Assembly: GCA_032718475.1 (NCBI GenBank)
Contig: JAUCBJ010001408.1
Span: 1 to 64,000, forward strand
Reading direction: 5' to 3'
Origin: Nemertoderma westbladi
Lineage: Eukaryota; Xenacoelomorpha; Nemertodermatida; Nemertodermatidae
DNA: 64,000 nucleotides
Made by a program: the position numbers and the translations under genes. The stretch's first letter is position 1. Each line of letters begins with the position of its first letter. Below, one piece after another: positions 1 through 10,177 of this stretch. The notes under the pieces were generated by a model. It ran no database searches and was not told where the DNA came from. It saw only the letters and a list, made by a program, of their open reading frames with translations.

Positions 1-361
1 AAAATGTATACGATATTTCGAGTCAGCGTGACTCTTATCTTATTCGTTACTTAATTTAATTTAATAATAATATATAATATTTTTATATAAAATTATTATT
101 AAACAATTAGTGAATTTTAGAAAATATTTAGGACACAAATAAATACCTTGTTAGGAACCTTAATTAACAAATTTTCTAGGTTTCTTTGTTATAACACTTA
201 GTTAATGCGGGATTACAATAAACCCTAATCAAAAATAATAAACGAAATAGAGGCCACAGATAGGACGGGATCGATTAAACCAAAGTCAGTCATGTCATTC
301 ATTACCACGAGCACTAAAACACAACCTATAACGAATGCATACTGTATTTACACGAATAAGA
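1..361. other. AT-rich spacer without a recognised gene
   Basis: The stretch is AT-rich with no coding-like frame on either strand. The minus-strand Helitron exon ending at 681 should be followed here by further Helitron exons (the Rep catalytic region), but I find no trace of them. Confidence 0.5.
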
Positions 362-410
362 GTTATAACGCGATTATTCGAGGTGGCCCCTCGAATAATC
401 GCGTTATAAC
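362..410. repeat. Perfect 22-bp inverted repeat (foldback)
   Basis: Positions 362-383 and 389-410 are exact reverse complements around a 5-base spacer (TGGCC). The arms run from GTTATAACGCG to TTCGAGG. A further outer pair (about 350-360 and 450-460, CGAATAAGAG / CTCTTATTCG) is also complementary, so this may be the core of a small palindromic MITE. Confidence 0.75.
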
Positions 411-680
411 GCGAACCCTCATATAAATTTACAAACTTAAACGCCCAGACTCTTATTCGAGTAAGTACGGTAGTGTAGCTTGCAGGATATTAGTATGACC
501 ATACAGAATCTGCCTCAGTGCATAACAGATATAATAAACTGCGTGATTTTGTGGTATAGTGACATAGATTAAACCTTCAAAAGACTTTACACCTATTATT
601 ATTAACATTTTATAAAGTGAAAATGCCAATATAATAAAATAACGAAACTAATCTAGTTTATTTTAAAGTATTTAATATAC
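411..680. other. Spacer between the foldback and the Helitron exon
   Basis: AT-rich sequence with no supported gene. The outer arm of the foldback lies at about 450-460. If the Helitron gene were intact, this would be the intron after the exon ending at 681. Confidence 0.4.
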
Positions 681-912
681 CTGGTAGTGGGAATGCATGT
701 AGCGTGGAGACCCGACATGCGATGGTGGCAGGATGATCAACTTCCCGGCACGGAGAGGAGCATTAGAAGAGTCATGGGCATGTATGGCCTCGAATAATCG
801 GCCGTACTTATCCGCCCTTAACTGGGGTTGATGTGTCTTGTAATAATAGAGGCCCTGGTTCTCTATTTTTGCCAACCCCAAACACAGATACTCTTGGAAT
901 AAACGACATCCC
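681..912 (-). pseudogene. Helitron helicase-like exon (Rep-upstream region)
   Basis: On the minus strand the frame contains GCRLFQEYL, AKIENQGLYYYKTHQ, LRADKYGRL and ILPPSHVGSPRYMHSHYQ. This is the block just upstream of the Rep catalytic region in Helitron proteins, where families usually show RLFQQYLCD..AKIE and LPSxxxGSPRYM. An acceptor-like ATTTTAG precedes the exon and a GTATAT donor follows YQ. The continuation toward the Rep HUH and helicase domains is missing downstream in the window. The family assignment is from remembered motifs; the exon limits are by eye, and the phase with the upstream exon does not match cleanly, so the gene is probably decayed. Confidence 0.7.
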
Positions 913-1179
913 CTAAAATAAAAAATATTTGTCTATATTTAGCAAGTCAAACAGCAATATTATTACACCTTAAAGAAATACACGAATTGTCGAATTTTCT
1001 AATTAATGCAACATATTTTTTATTGAACACTGTTAATTAATTACCTACTTGGTTAAAAATCATGTGCCGCGTAATTATATATTTAATTATCTGCCAGAGG
1101 AATAAAATTATCCGGAAAAAAACGACAGACCTAGGTCAGAATAGCACACAATTATTTATAGCATCAAAGAAATACAAAC
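913..1179 (-). other. Probable intron between Helitron exons
   Basis: AT-rich sequence bounded on the minus strand by a GTTTGT donor at 1179 and a TTTTAG acceptor at 913. There is no coding content of its own. The reading phases on the two sides differ by one. Confidence 0.4.
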
Positions 1180-1540
1180 CTGCTATTTCCTTTAGTCCAC
1201 CAGGTATATTAAACCGTCTCTCGTGTTCTCCCTCGGGGCGCTTACTGTCGTCTATCATTAGTCGTAGAGACTGGGGTGCCAACTCCTCAACTATTTCCGA
1301 CGCAAACTTAAAATCGCTCACATAGGGATTGCTCTTCGCTAACTCAGACTGAAGCTGAGATAGGAGAGCGTGGATATTGTTCATTTCAGTTTGTGATATG
1401 CCGGCAGGAAGATCTCCCTGTCGGCGAGGTCTGAATCTAGAACGTACAGCTGAGAGAAGACAGGCTGCACGTTGTCTGATTGTTTAACTGGTCCCATCAG
1501 TATGGCCACCCTTCCTTGGATGACCAGGGCTGGATTAAAC
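1180..1540 (-). pseudogene. Helitron helicase-like exon (GEH..RRFN region)
   Basis: The minus-strand frames give NPALVIQGRVAILMGPV, QPVFSQLYVLDSD, then, in another frame, HALLSQLQSELAKSNPYV and EGEHERRFNIPGGLKEIAG. Helitron proteins carry a 'GQIYHxxGSL..QPKFAQLYI' block, then 'NPFV..F' and 'AGEHxRRYNxP' in this order. The switch of frame near 1430 shows a small indel. TTTCAG at the 5' edge and GTTTGT at the 3' edge look like splice sites. This is the exon between the zinc-knuckle part (2689-4335) and the exon at 681-912. Confidence 0.7.
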
Positions 1541-2688
1541 CTGAAATTAAATTACAATTAAATTTAAATGTTGTAGGAAAAAAATGCTACCACAGGTACC
1601 GGTACGCCATCTACTGGAATGCTAACTGCTTCACTTTATAGTTGGAATTATCTCTAAGCAATGCGATAAGGCTTTATATTAGAACTATATGGGCCTATAG
1701 TACCGGTACGTTGCTCCACTAAAAACGTATTGACGGGACAGTAGGATAGCTCTTCTAGAAATATAATAATATTCTATATATTTCTAAAAAATATATTTTA
1801 AATTTCTAAAAAATATATTCTAGGCTATAGTCTATATTTCTGTCATGTCGTAAACAACAATTTTGCCGACGCCAGCTTGATGAAAAGACCAGAAAGACTA
1901 CTCTAAGACTCATCTTTGTGCATACCGGTACATCCCCTAATTTAATAAGACACCTAATATTATTAGGTGTAATAATGGTTCATCTTGGAAAAACAAAATA
2001 CACAACTGCAAGGCGTAATCCAGAAAACTCCATAATATTACAAAACCGTCAGACTGTTCTCGTATGAAATAGTATAAGTCATAGATTAGGTGCCATCCAT
2101 AATGACGCCACGTAGCATTTTTGAGACATTTTTAACCCCCCCCCCCCCCCCCCCCCTTTTGTCACAAATTATATCAAGAAATCTCCGACCCCCCTACACG
2201 ACACAAATTACAAGTTACTTTGTCAATGAATAAAATTTTTAAAAAATAATTTTTTTTATTTAAAAATATCACCTTTTTTTTAAATTAACAGTTAATTATT
2301 TGATTTACTGATTGATGGGTGTAATTTGTGTGAAAAGTCACTTATTAAATTTAAAAAACTAATATTAGAGAACTTAAGTGAAAACGTAACTCAATGACAT
2401 CATTGGTTATGGTTAGTTACCGGTAGAAATATAATTTCTGAAATTTATCAAAGAAATATAATTTGTCATTGATGGGGTATGTACGTTTTAAGTAAATAAC
2501 TGACACGTGGTTTGAAAAAAAACCTCTGAACGTACCACGTACCCTATTTCTGGCGCAGCTAAAACGTAAATACGTTTCGGGTACGTTTTGGATAGGGTAC
2601 GTTTTAACCAAGATCAGAAGGTACCGGTATATTTAACCTGCAATCAACAGACCAATAAATACAAAATAATTAAGAACACAAAACTAAC
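1541..2688. other. AT-rich spacer, probable Helitron intron
   Basis: No supported gene. It holds a C homopolymer run (about 2139-2156), several ACCGGT-containing stretches, and GGGTACGTTTT-like repeats at about 2480-2620. It sits between two parts of the same minus-strand Helitron gene, so it is best read as intron plus inserted debris. Confidence 0.4.
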
Positions 2689-4335
2689 CAGGTTGTTTAC
2701 GAGTTTCGACTTTAAGGGATGCAAGCGATAGAGCGTTGTTTAGGGCCCGGATCCTCGTTTTGAATACTGCAGATCTAGGATCTCGATTCTGCCAGAGATT
2801 TAGAAACACCTCGGGGGTGTTTACAAATATGTCTGGAAGGTTAACCTTTCCACCATGGCAGCACATAGCTGCCCTCGATGTTTCTTGCAGCCACCGAACT
2901 GCGTGGCAATGCGAACAAACAGAGTCTGTGTTCATTCGCAGTCATTGGTGTGACTCCATCGGATAGCAGGGTACCTTCGTTCTTATATGATACCAGCAAT
3001 TCGCCACTCATAAACTTCTCAGCATTCCGCGCTAGAAATTTACTTTCAGGGATATTCCGATGTCGAATGAAGGCCCTCGCCACACGGTCTCCAGCTCTTC
3101 GCGTTTCTTTCTCGGTGAGGGATTCACTCGACCGAGTTGCAGCCGTAGACACACGATCTACAGCCCTTCGCGTTTCTTTCTCGGCGGGGGATTCGCTCGA
3201 CCGAGTTGCAGCCGTAAACACACGATCTACATCCCTTCGCGTTTCTTTCTCGGTGGGGGATTCGCTCGACCGAGTTGCAGCCGTAGACACACGATCTACA
3301 GCCCTTCGCGTTTCTTTATCGGTGAGGGATTCGCTCGAATGAGTTGCAGCCGTAGACACAAGGTATACAGCCCTTCGTGTTTCTTTCTCGGCGGGGGATT
3401 CGCTCGACCGAGTTGCAGCCGTAGACACACGGTCTACTGGTCTACAGCCCTTCGCGTTTCTTTCTCGGCGGGGGATTCGCTCGACCGAGTTGCAGCCGTA
3501 GACACACGGTCTACAGCCCTTCGCGTTTCTTTCTCGGCGGGGGATTCGCTCGACCGAGTTGCAGCCGTAGACACACGGTCTACAGCCCTTCGCGTTTCTT
3601 TCTCGGCGGGGGATTCGCTCGACCGAGTTGCAGCCGTAGACTGGTAGACACACGGTCTACAGCCCTTCGCGTTTCTTTCTCGGCGGGGGATTTGCTCGAC
3701 CGAGTTGCAGCCGTAGACACATAGTCTACAGCCCTTCGCGTTTCTTTCTCGGTGAGGGATTCGCTCGACCGAGGTGCAGCCGTAGACACACGGTCTACAG
3801 CCCTTCGCCCTTCGCGTTTCTTTCTCGGCGGGGGATTCGCTCGACCGAGTTTTAGCCGTAGACACACGGTCTACAGCCCTTCGCGATTCTTTCTCGGCGG
3901 GGGATTCGCTCGACCGAGTTGCAGCCGTAGACACACGGTCTACAGCCCTTCGCGTTTCTTTCTCGGTGGGGGATTCGCTCGACCGAGTTGCAGCTGTAGA
4001 CACACGATCTACAGCCCTTCGCGTTTCTTTCTCGGCGGGGGATTTGCTCGACCGAGTTGCAGCCGTAGACACACGGTCTACAGCCCTTTGCGTTTCTTTC
4101 TCGGTGAGGGATATGCTCGACCGAGTTGCAGCCATAGACACACGGTTTACAGCCCTTTGCGTTTCACGCGCGACGGGAGTTTCGGTAGCCCGAATTTGAG
4201 CCGCAGTCTCACGGGCCAAGGCAATCCTTATACTTCTTTGCTCAACATGTTCTCTCATGCAAACACCAGCTTGGGCAGTCCGATTAATCGATTGACGTTC
4301 CGGAGTGGCGTGTTGTCCCTTTCTTTGGGTCAACC
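2689..4335 (-). pseudogene. Helitron N-terminal part: 23-residue repeats plus CHC zinc motif
   Basis: Read on the minus strand, the region starts with divergent repeats (ATPERQ, RATETPVARETQRAV) and continues with about 16 copies of a 23-residue unit such as SSESPAEKETRRAVDRVSTA. It then gives HRNIPESKFLARNAEKFMSG, DSVCSHCHAVRWLQE and AAMCCHGGKVNLP. Metazoan Helitron proteins commonly begin with RxxESPEQRxxR repeats followed by VCxHCxALxW..CCxxGKVxLP, so the order fits. At least two frame changes (near 3434, where an extra 9 bp creates a stop, and near 2936) break the frame. A GTTAGT donor follows at 2688. The start is lost where the Ty3/gypsy fragment abuts at about 4337. Confidence 0.72.
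3085..4175. repeat. 69-bp coding minisatellite, about 16 copies
   Basis: The unit contains CAGCCCTTCGCGTTTCTTTC and CTCGACCGAGTTGCAGCC and repeats every 69 bp. Because 69 is three times 23, the array stays open in several frames on both strands. The minus-strand frame is the meaningful one, since it joins Helitron-like sequence on both sides. Some units differ by small insertions (near 3434, 3643 and 3805). Confidence 0.9.
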
Positions 4336-4341
4336 GGTAAA

Positions 4342-6483
4342 GTGCAGCTCGCCCAATCCCAGGTAAAATTCGGCGGCTACCTGGTCGGAACGGACGGCAT
4401 CCATGCCGACCCCGCAAAACTCTCCGCTATAGCCTCCTTCCCTCGTCCAGAAACTCTAACCGATCTCCGAAGTTTCATTGGGCTTGTAGAACAACTCGCT
4501 CCTTTCTCCTCAGAGATATCCGAGATGCTCCTACCACTACACCCGCTCCTATCGGTGAAATCGCCATACATCTGGACAACCGACCACAATAGCGCATTCG
4601 ACGCCGCCAAGGCGGCCTTAACTACACCCCCGGTTCTGGCCCCATTCGACGTCTCCGCCGACACTAAGCTCGTAACTGACGCTTCTCGGCTCAATGGGCT
4701 CGGCTACGCCCTTCTCCAGCGCCACGGGACAGAGTGGTGCCTTATAGAATGCGGATCTCGGTTTATAACACCCACAGAGTCTCGATACGCCACTATTGAG
4801 TTGGAACTTCTAGCGGTAGTATGGGCCATCCAAAAATGCCGCAACTTCCTCCTCGGGCTCCCCACCTTCTCCCTGGTCACTGACCATCAACCGCTGGTCA
4901 CCATCTTAGACCGCAAATTGTTCTCGGAAGTGGAAAACGCCCGTATACAACGACTAAAATCCAAGCTGGCGCCATACCAGTTCACTACCTCCTGGTGCAA
5001 GGGTAAATCTCACGCCATTCCCGACGCCCTGTCCCGGTCACCCGTAGACCAGCCGACACCCGACGACCTCGTAGACGACGGAGAGACAGCGTACTGTCTC
5101 CATTCCGTCACCATCGCCACGATTTCGGCCATCTCTGGGGACGACCACCTTGCGGACCCTATTCTACAGGACCTTGCCGCTGTTGCTCGCGCTGACCCCG
5201 CCTACATGTCTCTTCACACAGCGGTCCTCGCCGGTTTTCCCCCCAGTACCCACAGCGATCCCGCTGTCGGTGCATACTGGGCCCTGCGAGACTCCCTCTC
5301 CACCGATGGCGACCTCATCCTCTATGGGGAGCGGCTCGTCATTCCCCTAGCGTCCCGCGCTAACACCTTGGAGCGGCTCCATACCCCTCACCAGGGTGTC
5401 GATAAGTCCCTCCGTCGGGCCCGGCAGTGCGTCTATTGGCCGGGCTTGACTAACGACGTACGGACCTCCGTCGCCAACTGTCCTTCGTGCCTACGCCACC
5501 GCGCTACGCTACCAAAGGAACCCTTCCTTGAAGAACCCCTACCGACCCGCATATTCGAGGACATTTCGGCCGACTTCTTCCAGTTGAACGGCCGCCACTA
5601 TCTCGCCCTCGTCGACAGGTATAGCGGGTGGCCAGACCTACACACCTTCTCAGGTCACCCATCCGCCCTCCCAACCATCGCCGCCCTGCGACAATGGTTT
5701 ACCCGCTACGGAATCCCAACCCGTCTACGGTCGGACGGCGGTACCCCCCTGACCGCCGGCGCTACAACCACCTTCCTCAACGAGTGGGGCGTCACCCCGG
5801 TTACTTCATCCGCGGAATACCCACAGGGTAACGGACACGCGGAAGCGGCCGTGAAGGCGCTCAAAGGACTTCTAGATAAAACAGGAGGCCGTCCTGACTC
5901 ACCAGCATTCGCCGAGGGTCTACTAGCCCTCCGGAATAGCCCTCGGGAGACCGGACTTTCTCCCGCGCAGGTGGTGTACGGTCACCCCCTGCGGACCCGT
6001 ATTCCCGCCCATCACAGTGCTTTCGCGGCGGGTCACCAGGCCACGCGTCGCCGGCTAGACAAAATCGCAACCCCGCTCCGCGCTGCCCAAATTGCCGACT
6101 ACAACAAGTCGGCCCGCAATCTTTCACCCCTTGCTGTCCACGACCCCGTAGTCATCCAGGACCCCCACTCACATCGCTGGGACCGCAAGGGAACCGTGGT
6201 AGAGGTTGGACCCAATCGGCGATACACAGTGCGAACCTCCTCCGGCCGTACTGTGACGAGAAACCGACGCTTTCTCCTCGTCGACACCTCCAAACCACTC
6301 TCCAGTGCGGCTGAACCACCCACTTTGGGTCCGGACACCTCTACGTCCTCTAGTCCCATGACCGCGGCGGACGTCGACCCCACCCGGTCACACAAAACTG
6401 TACATTGGGACCCCAAACTAAACCACAGCCCCCAAACTCGCCGATACCCCTCACGTCATCGTCAACCACCTATACGGTTATAA
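4342..6483 (+). CDS. Partial Ty3/gypsy Pol: RT thumb, RNase H, integrase
   Basis: The 713-codon frame opens in the RT thumb ([20 protein letters not shown]), then the RNase H-like domain with [31 protein letters not shown] and LVTDHQPL. A Ty3-type integrase follows. Its zinc-binding region holds [16 protein letters not shown] and NCPSCLRHR, and the DDE core holds DISADFF, LRSDGG and [10 protein letters not shown]. The tail ([14 protein letters not shown]) resembles the module after the integrase core. The domain order RH then IN identifies Ty3/gypsy. The ORF is open with no stop, so it is fairly young, but it lacks Gag, protease and the RT catalytic core. The listed start is a GTG that is not a real initiation site. 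Confidence 0.85.
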   Translation: MQLAQSQVKFGGYLVGTDGIHADPAKLSAIASFPRPETLTDLRSFIGLVEQLAPFSSEISEMLLPLHPLLSVKSPYIWTTDHNSAFDAAKAALTTPPVLAPFDVSADTKLVTDASRLNGLGYALLQRHGTEWCLIECGSRFITPTESRYATIELELLAVVWAIQKCRNFLLGLPTFSLVTDHQPLVTILDRKLFSEVENARIQRLKSKLAPYQFTTSWCKGKSHAIPDALSRSPVDQPTPDDLVDDGETAYCLHSVTIATISAISGDDHLADPILQDLAAVARADPAYMSLHTAVLAGFPPSTHSDPAVGAYWALRDSLSTDGDLILYGERLVIPLASRANTLERLHTPHQGVDKSLRRARQCVYWPGLTNDVRTSVANCPSCLRHRATLPKEPFLEEPLPTRIFEDISADFFQLNGRHYLALVDRYSGWPDLHTFSGHPSALPTIAALRQWFTRYGIPTRLRSDGGTPLTAGATTTFLNEWGVTPVTSSAEYPQGNGHAEAAVKALKGLLDKTGGRPDSPAFAEGLLALRNSPRETGLSPAQVVYGHPLRTRIPAHHSAFAAGHQATRRRLDKIATPLRAAQIADYNKSARNLSPLAVHDPVVIQDPHSHRWDRKGTVVEVGPNRRYTVRTSSGRTVTRNRRFLLVDTSKPLSSAAEPPTLGPDTSTSSSPMTAADVDPTRSHKTVHWDPKLNHSPQTRRYPSRHRQPPIRL

Positions 6484-6507
6484 ACTCCTACGGAGCTCGA
6501 AGGGGGG

Positions 6508-6790
6508 TGTAATGACATACATACGTATTATTATATGGCTCGCCCCATATACATGTAGGACAGTAGTTCATGGTGATTGGATAGCTATATATACGTTCCA
6601 TTCTGTTGGGGCTTTTTATATAAAAGCAGGTGCAACTGCTCAGTCAAGGGACCACACATCCAGCAGTACTGAAGTCGAAAGGCATATTATTATATTATTT
6701 TGTCTATTCTGTTCTGCAATAGTTTCTGTACGTTACATCTTATTATATCGAGAACTAAGAACATCACAGTCATTAATATATTCTTCAACA
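6508..6790 (+). repeat. 3' LTR of the Ty3/gypsy fragment
   Basis: It starts TGTAATGACATAC right after a GA/G-rich polypurine tract and ends TTCTTCAACA, so it has TG..CA ends. A TATA-like TATATAAAAGC lies at about 6618-6629. No second copy of this LTR was seen in the window. Confidence 0.7.
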
Positions 6791-6793
6791 GTT

Positions 6794-6996
6794 TAACCTG
6801 AAATATCATGGACTTTCACATTTTTTATAATTTCTAAAAATACTAGCTTGCAAAAAACACTACCGGTAGCTATCATAAAGAACATATCTACTAATGTTCT
6901 AGAACTTTCACCAATACCAAAAAAATTAATAAACTCTAAAAAAGGATTGGTGAATAATCGCTGGGGTGTCGACAGGGCGAAGTAGGGACCGTGTTG
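6794..6996 (-). pseudogene. Possible exon interrupted by the LINE insertion
   Basis: On the minus strand this flank is open for about 60 codons (LFTNPFLEFINFFGIGES, TLVDMFFMIATGSVFCKL) and ends at a possible TCAG|GTTAAA donor. The frame continues through the LINE target duplication. I do not recognise the product, and AT-rich chance frames of this size occur. Confidence 0.25.
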
Positions 6997-8772
6997 TTTG
7001 CTTACTGGGCGGAAAAGCCAACCAACCACCAAGGTTAAGGCTGAATCACCAGCCGATCGCCTCAATGGTTGGAAAGCCCACTTTGAAAAGCTCCTCAATA
7101 ACGACAGGGTATTGCCTGATAACTTTATAGAAGTAAAAGTGTCTGAGTCTGTACTCCCAGATATTCCCATTGGCGATATCTCCTTTGCAGAAGTGAAGGC
7201 TGCTGCAAAGAGCATTAAGACCAATCGTGCCAGTGGAGTAGATGGTGTTCCCCCTGAGGTCTTTAAAATACCTGAGTGTTTAAAGCTCATCTATCCCATC
7301 ATAGTAGACATGTACCGAACAACAAGAGTCCCACAAGAAATGAAAACAAATAAGTTGGTGCCAGTTCCCAAGAAGGGCAACCTAACACTCTATGGTTCTT
7401 TTCGGGGAATCTCATTGATCTCGATTGCTGCAAAGCTATACAATAGGATTCTATTAAATCGAATCAGGGATCCCATTGAGAGACTGCTCCGTGGAAATCA
7501 GAATGGGTTCCGTAAAGGTCGTGGGACCATGGAGCCCATTTTGGCACTTAGAAGGATAATTGAAGAATTATCAAAAAAGAAAGACAGGCATCTGGCTGTT
7601 ATCTTTGTTGACTTCTTCAAGGCCTTTGATTCAGTCTCTCGCTCACGTATGTTCAGCATACTTTCATTATATGGGATTCCTGATGAAATTATTGCAGCAA
7701 TCAGATCAGTATACGATGGTTCGACAACATTTGTGTCTACTGTTGACGGTGACACAGAACCATTTGAAGTGTTATGGGGCGTCCTCCAAGGAGACACACT
7801 TGCACCATTCTTGTTCATTATTGTGGTTGACTATGTTCTACGCATGTCCTTAGATCATCATAATGATGATGGGGTGATGATAACTCCACCTACTGGCTCC
7901 AGAAGTCGAGGAAATACTGCCAAGTACCTAACTGATCTAGACTTTGCTGATGACTTAGGAGTACTCTCAGAATCATTAGAGGGAGCCCAACGGCTCCTCA
8001 GCTCATTAGAACATGCTGCTTCTAGTGTTGGTCTTTTTATTAACTCCAGAAAGACCAAAATTCTGACTGTTAACTTTGAAAGTCCTCAGCAAGTCTCTGA
8101 TCGGATGAGCATAAGCTCAAAGGATGGTATGCTTGAGCATGTGGACGACTTCTGTTACCTGGGATCATGGATCCGGAAGTCAGGTGAGGACCTTCGAATA
8201 CGTAAGGGAAAGGCATGGACAGCCTTGAATAGGCTTTCCAGGATTTGGAAATCACCGAGAATTAATCGGAAACTTAAGGTCCGATTATTTAGAGCAGCAG
8301 TAGTTCCAGTACTCCTCTACGGGAGTCCATGCTGGGCTCTAACTGCTGAGGACACCAAATCTCTGGATGGCACATTCACAAGAATGCTACGCCGGGTTCA
8401 TTGTGTCAAGTACAATGCACACATCTCCAACCAGACACTATATAACATTGGAGGTGTCTCATTGGTTCCCCCAAGCTTGACACTAGAACAAAATCGCCTC
8501 CGCTTTGCAGGACATTGCTTTCGCCGTGAGGACCAGCCAGTGCATAATCTTGTACTTTGGCAGCCTCATGGAGTGAATAAGCATGGTGGACAGCCCATGA
8601 CTTTCTTGAGACGCATCTTAAAGGACACTGGCCTTAAAGATGCGGATGATCTAGCAAATGTCATGGGTGATAGGGAGTTGTGGCGGTGTAATTTTGTTGA
8701 CAAGCCGGCACAGCATTCTTAAAAATGCAGCTGCAATGCAGCATGCCGATCCTAGTAGTAGGGACCGTGTTG
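6981..8772 (+). mobile_element. 5'-truncated LINE with 16-bp target-site duplication
   Basis: AGTAGGGACCGTGTTG occurs at 6981-6996 and again at 8757-8772, immediately flanking the LINE. This is the expected mark of target-primed reverse transcription. The 3' end carries a TAG-rich tail (CCTAGTAG). A second truncated copy of the same family sits at 27768-28024 with a longer (TAG)n tail. Confidence 0.88.
6998..8722 (+). CDS. LINE reverse transcriptase, N-terminally truncated
   Basis: The frame has 574 codons. RT landmarks in order are NRASGVDGVPPEVFK, NLTLYGSFRGISLISIAAKL, NQNGFRKGRGTMEPILALRR, IFVDFFKAFDSVSR, GVLQGDTLAPFLFI and the catalytic LDFADDLGVLS (FADD box). The C-terminal tail contains RLRFAGHCFRRED and HNLVLWQPHGVNKHGGQP, typical of a family widespread in marine invertebrates. 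The endonuclease and ORF1 are missing because of 5' truncation, and the listed start (TTG) is not a natural start. The exact clade cannot be set without a tree. Confidence 0.85.
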   Translation: MLTGRKSQPTTKVKAESPADRLNGWKAHFEKLLNNDRVLPDNFIEVKVSESVLPDIPIGDISFAEVKAAAKSIKTNRASGVDGVPPEVFKIPECLKLIYPIIVDMYRTTRVPQEMKTNKLVPVPKKGNLTLYGSFRGISLISIAAKLYNRILLNRIRDPIERLLRGNQNGFRKGRGTMEPILALRRIIEELSKKKDRHLAVIFVDFFKAFDSVSRSRMFSILSLYGIPDEIIAAIRSVYDGSTTFVSTVDGDTEPFEVLWGVLQGDTLAPFLFIIVVDYVLRMSLDHHNDDGVMITPPTGSRSRGNTAKYLTDLDFADDLGVLSESLEGAQRLLSSLEHAASSVGLFINSRKTKILTVNFESPQQVSDRMSISSKDGMLEHVDDFCYLGSWIRKSGEDLRIRKGKAWTALNRLSRIWKSPRINRKLKVRLFRAAVVPVLLYGSPCWALTAEDTKSLDGTFTRMLRRVHCVKYNAHISNQTLYNIGGVSLVPPSLTLEQNRLRFAGHCFRREDQPVHNLVLWQPHGVNKHGGQPMTFLRRILKDTGLKDADDLANVMGDRELWRCNFVDKPAQHS

Positions 8773-8773
8773 C

Positions 8774-9809
8774 TTAACCCCTTAGAGCCTATGACGTCCA
8801 GTGATGTCAACATGGACAGCACTAAGACGTGCAGTGGACGTCATGCTGGGATACATGTTTTATTGGAAGGCTCTTGGTGGATAGTATTAAAGACATTTAG
8901 TGCTCTTCATGGCAAAAAATCCATTCTGTACTGTAGATAGGATAGGCTTTATTGTAGACTGTATTATCAATGTTAGGTATATGGCGTAATGCCAACCACA
9001 GTACAGTAGTACAGACTGACAGTAAGACCGACAGACAGACAGACTAGATTTATGTAAACGTGTAAACTGACATCAGAAATGAAATCAGCAACCCTTAACA
9101 CCCCCATAGCGGGAATGTTGGTTAGTTAGTATACTTTCTTAAGTTTTGACAGACTGACTGACAGAAAGACCGACAGACCAACAGCCAGACAGACTAGATT
9201 TATTAAACGTGAAAACTGACATCTGAAATGAAATCAGCACCCATTAAAACCCCCATAACGAGAATGTTAGTTAGTTTGTATTATTTTTAAAGTTTTGACA
9301 GACTGACTGACTGACAGAAAGACCGACAGTTCGACAAACTAGATTAATGTAAACCTGAAAAACTGACATCAGAAATGAAATCAGCACCCCTTAAAACCCC
9401 CATAGCGAGAATGTTAGTTAATTTGAATTATTTTTTATGTTTTGACAGACTGACTAACAGAATGACCGACAGACAGACAGACTAGATTTATGTAAACGTG
9501 AAAACTGACATCAGAAATGTAATCAGCACCCCTTAAAACCCCCACAGCGAGAATGTTAGCGACACGTTTTAATTATTAACCATATTTCGTAAGATATATT
9601 TCATCATCGTGTCTGCACGGTATTTCACATAGCGCCCCATTTGGTGATCTCCAGTGAATGTTTGGATTTGACCTGACCAAATTGGTTTACTACGGAAGAT
9701 CCAGTGGGCACACCTGAGCGGGTGTGGGCCACTCGGAATCCGACGAGGCGGCGCACATATTGACATTTGGCGTATGTACATTTCTTACAGTAGGGACCCA
9801 CTGGGTTAA
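8774..9809. mobile_element. piggyBac-like non-autonomous element flanked by TTAA
   Basis: A TTAACCCC end at 8774 faces a GGGTTAA end at 9803-9809, matching the TTAA target and CCC terminus of piggyBac elements. Inverted TGACGTCCA / TGGACGTCA pairs lie inside the left end. No transposase is visible. The ends share only a few bases of terminal repeat, so the call is tentative. Confidence 0.4.
9005..9565. repeat. Four tandem copies of a ~148-bp repeat
   Basis: Each unit begins with GACAGACTGACTGACAGA-like sequence, passes ACTAGATTTATGTAAACGTG and AAATGAAATCAGCA, and ends in CCCCCATAGCGAGAATGTTAG. The copies are diverged and carry small indels. Confidence 0.8.
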
Positions 9810-10177
9810 GAGTTTTTACGGTATACTTAATATGAGCATAAAGAAGAAAGTGTTGGCGATGTATCTGAAAAATAAATAAATAAACGTTGCTCTTTGTATC
9901 TCAAGTTGATTTGGATTAGGACAATGTGATACTTTTAACTCCTGCAATAATTCAGGTGGTTTGATGAGACTGCTTAGGGGTGGGGTGGGGTTTGGGGGGG
10001 GGGGGGGGGGGGGGTAACTGAGAAAATGTGACAAAGAAATGGAAAGAAAGGCAATGCTATAGTAAATGGATTTGTGTTATGTAATACTCTGTAGCAGCTG
10101 CTGGCTCCGAGGTAACTAATTTTGTATAGCCTGGGACTGACTGTCTCTGGGTAGTATATTATTGAAGACATAAGTAC
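9810..10177. other. Non-coding spacer with a long G run
   Basis: No gene seen. A G homopolymer of about 20 bases lies near 9993-10013. Confidence 0.5.

Larger units (their letters stand above)
4338..6790 (+). mobile_element. 5'-truncated Ty3/gypsy LTR retrotransposon
   Basis: The element begins abruptly inside the RT thumb region at about 4338, directly against the Helitron repeats, and runs through RNase H, integrase, a polypurine tract (about 6499-6507) and a 283-bp 3' LTR. Gag, protease and the RT core are absent. A 5' truncation is unusual for an LTR element and suggests a deletion, a recombination or a secondary rearrangement rather than simple integration. No matching target duplication was found. 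Confidence 0.85.

Noticed and set aside
2841-3653. Long alternative frames across the 69-bp array on both strands
   Set aside because: They are open only because the unit is a multiple of three; just the minus frame that continues into Helitron motifs was kept.
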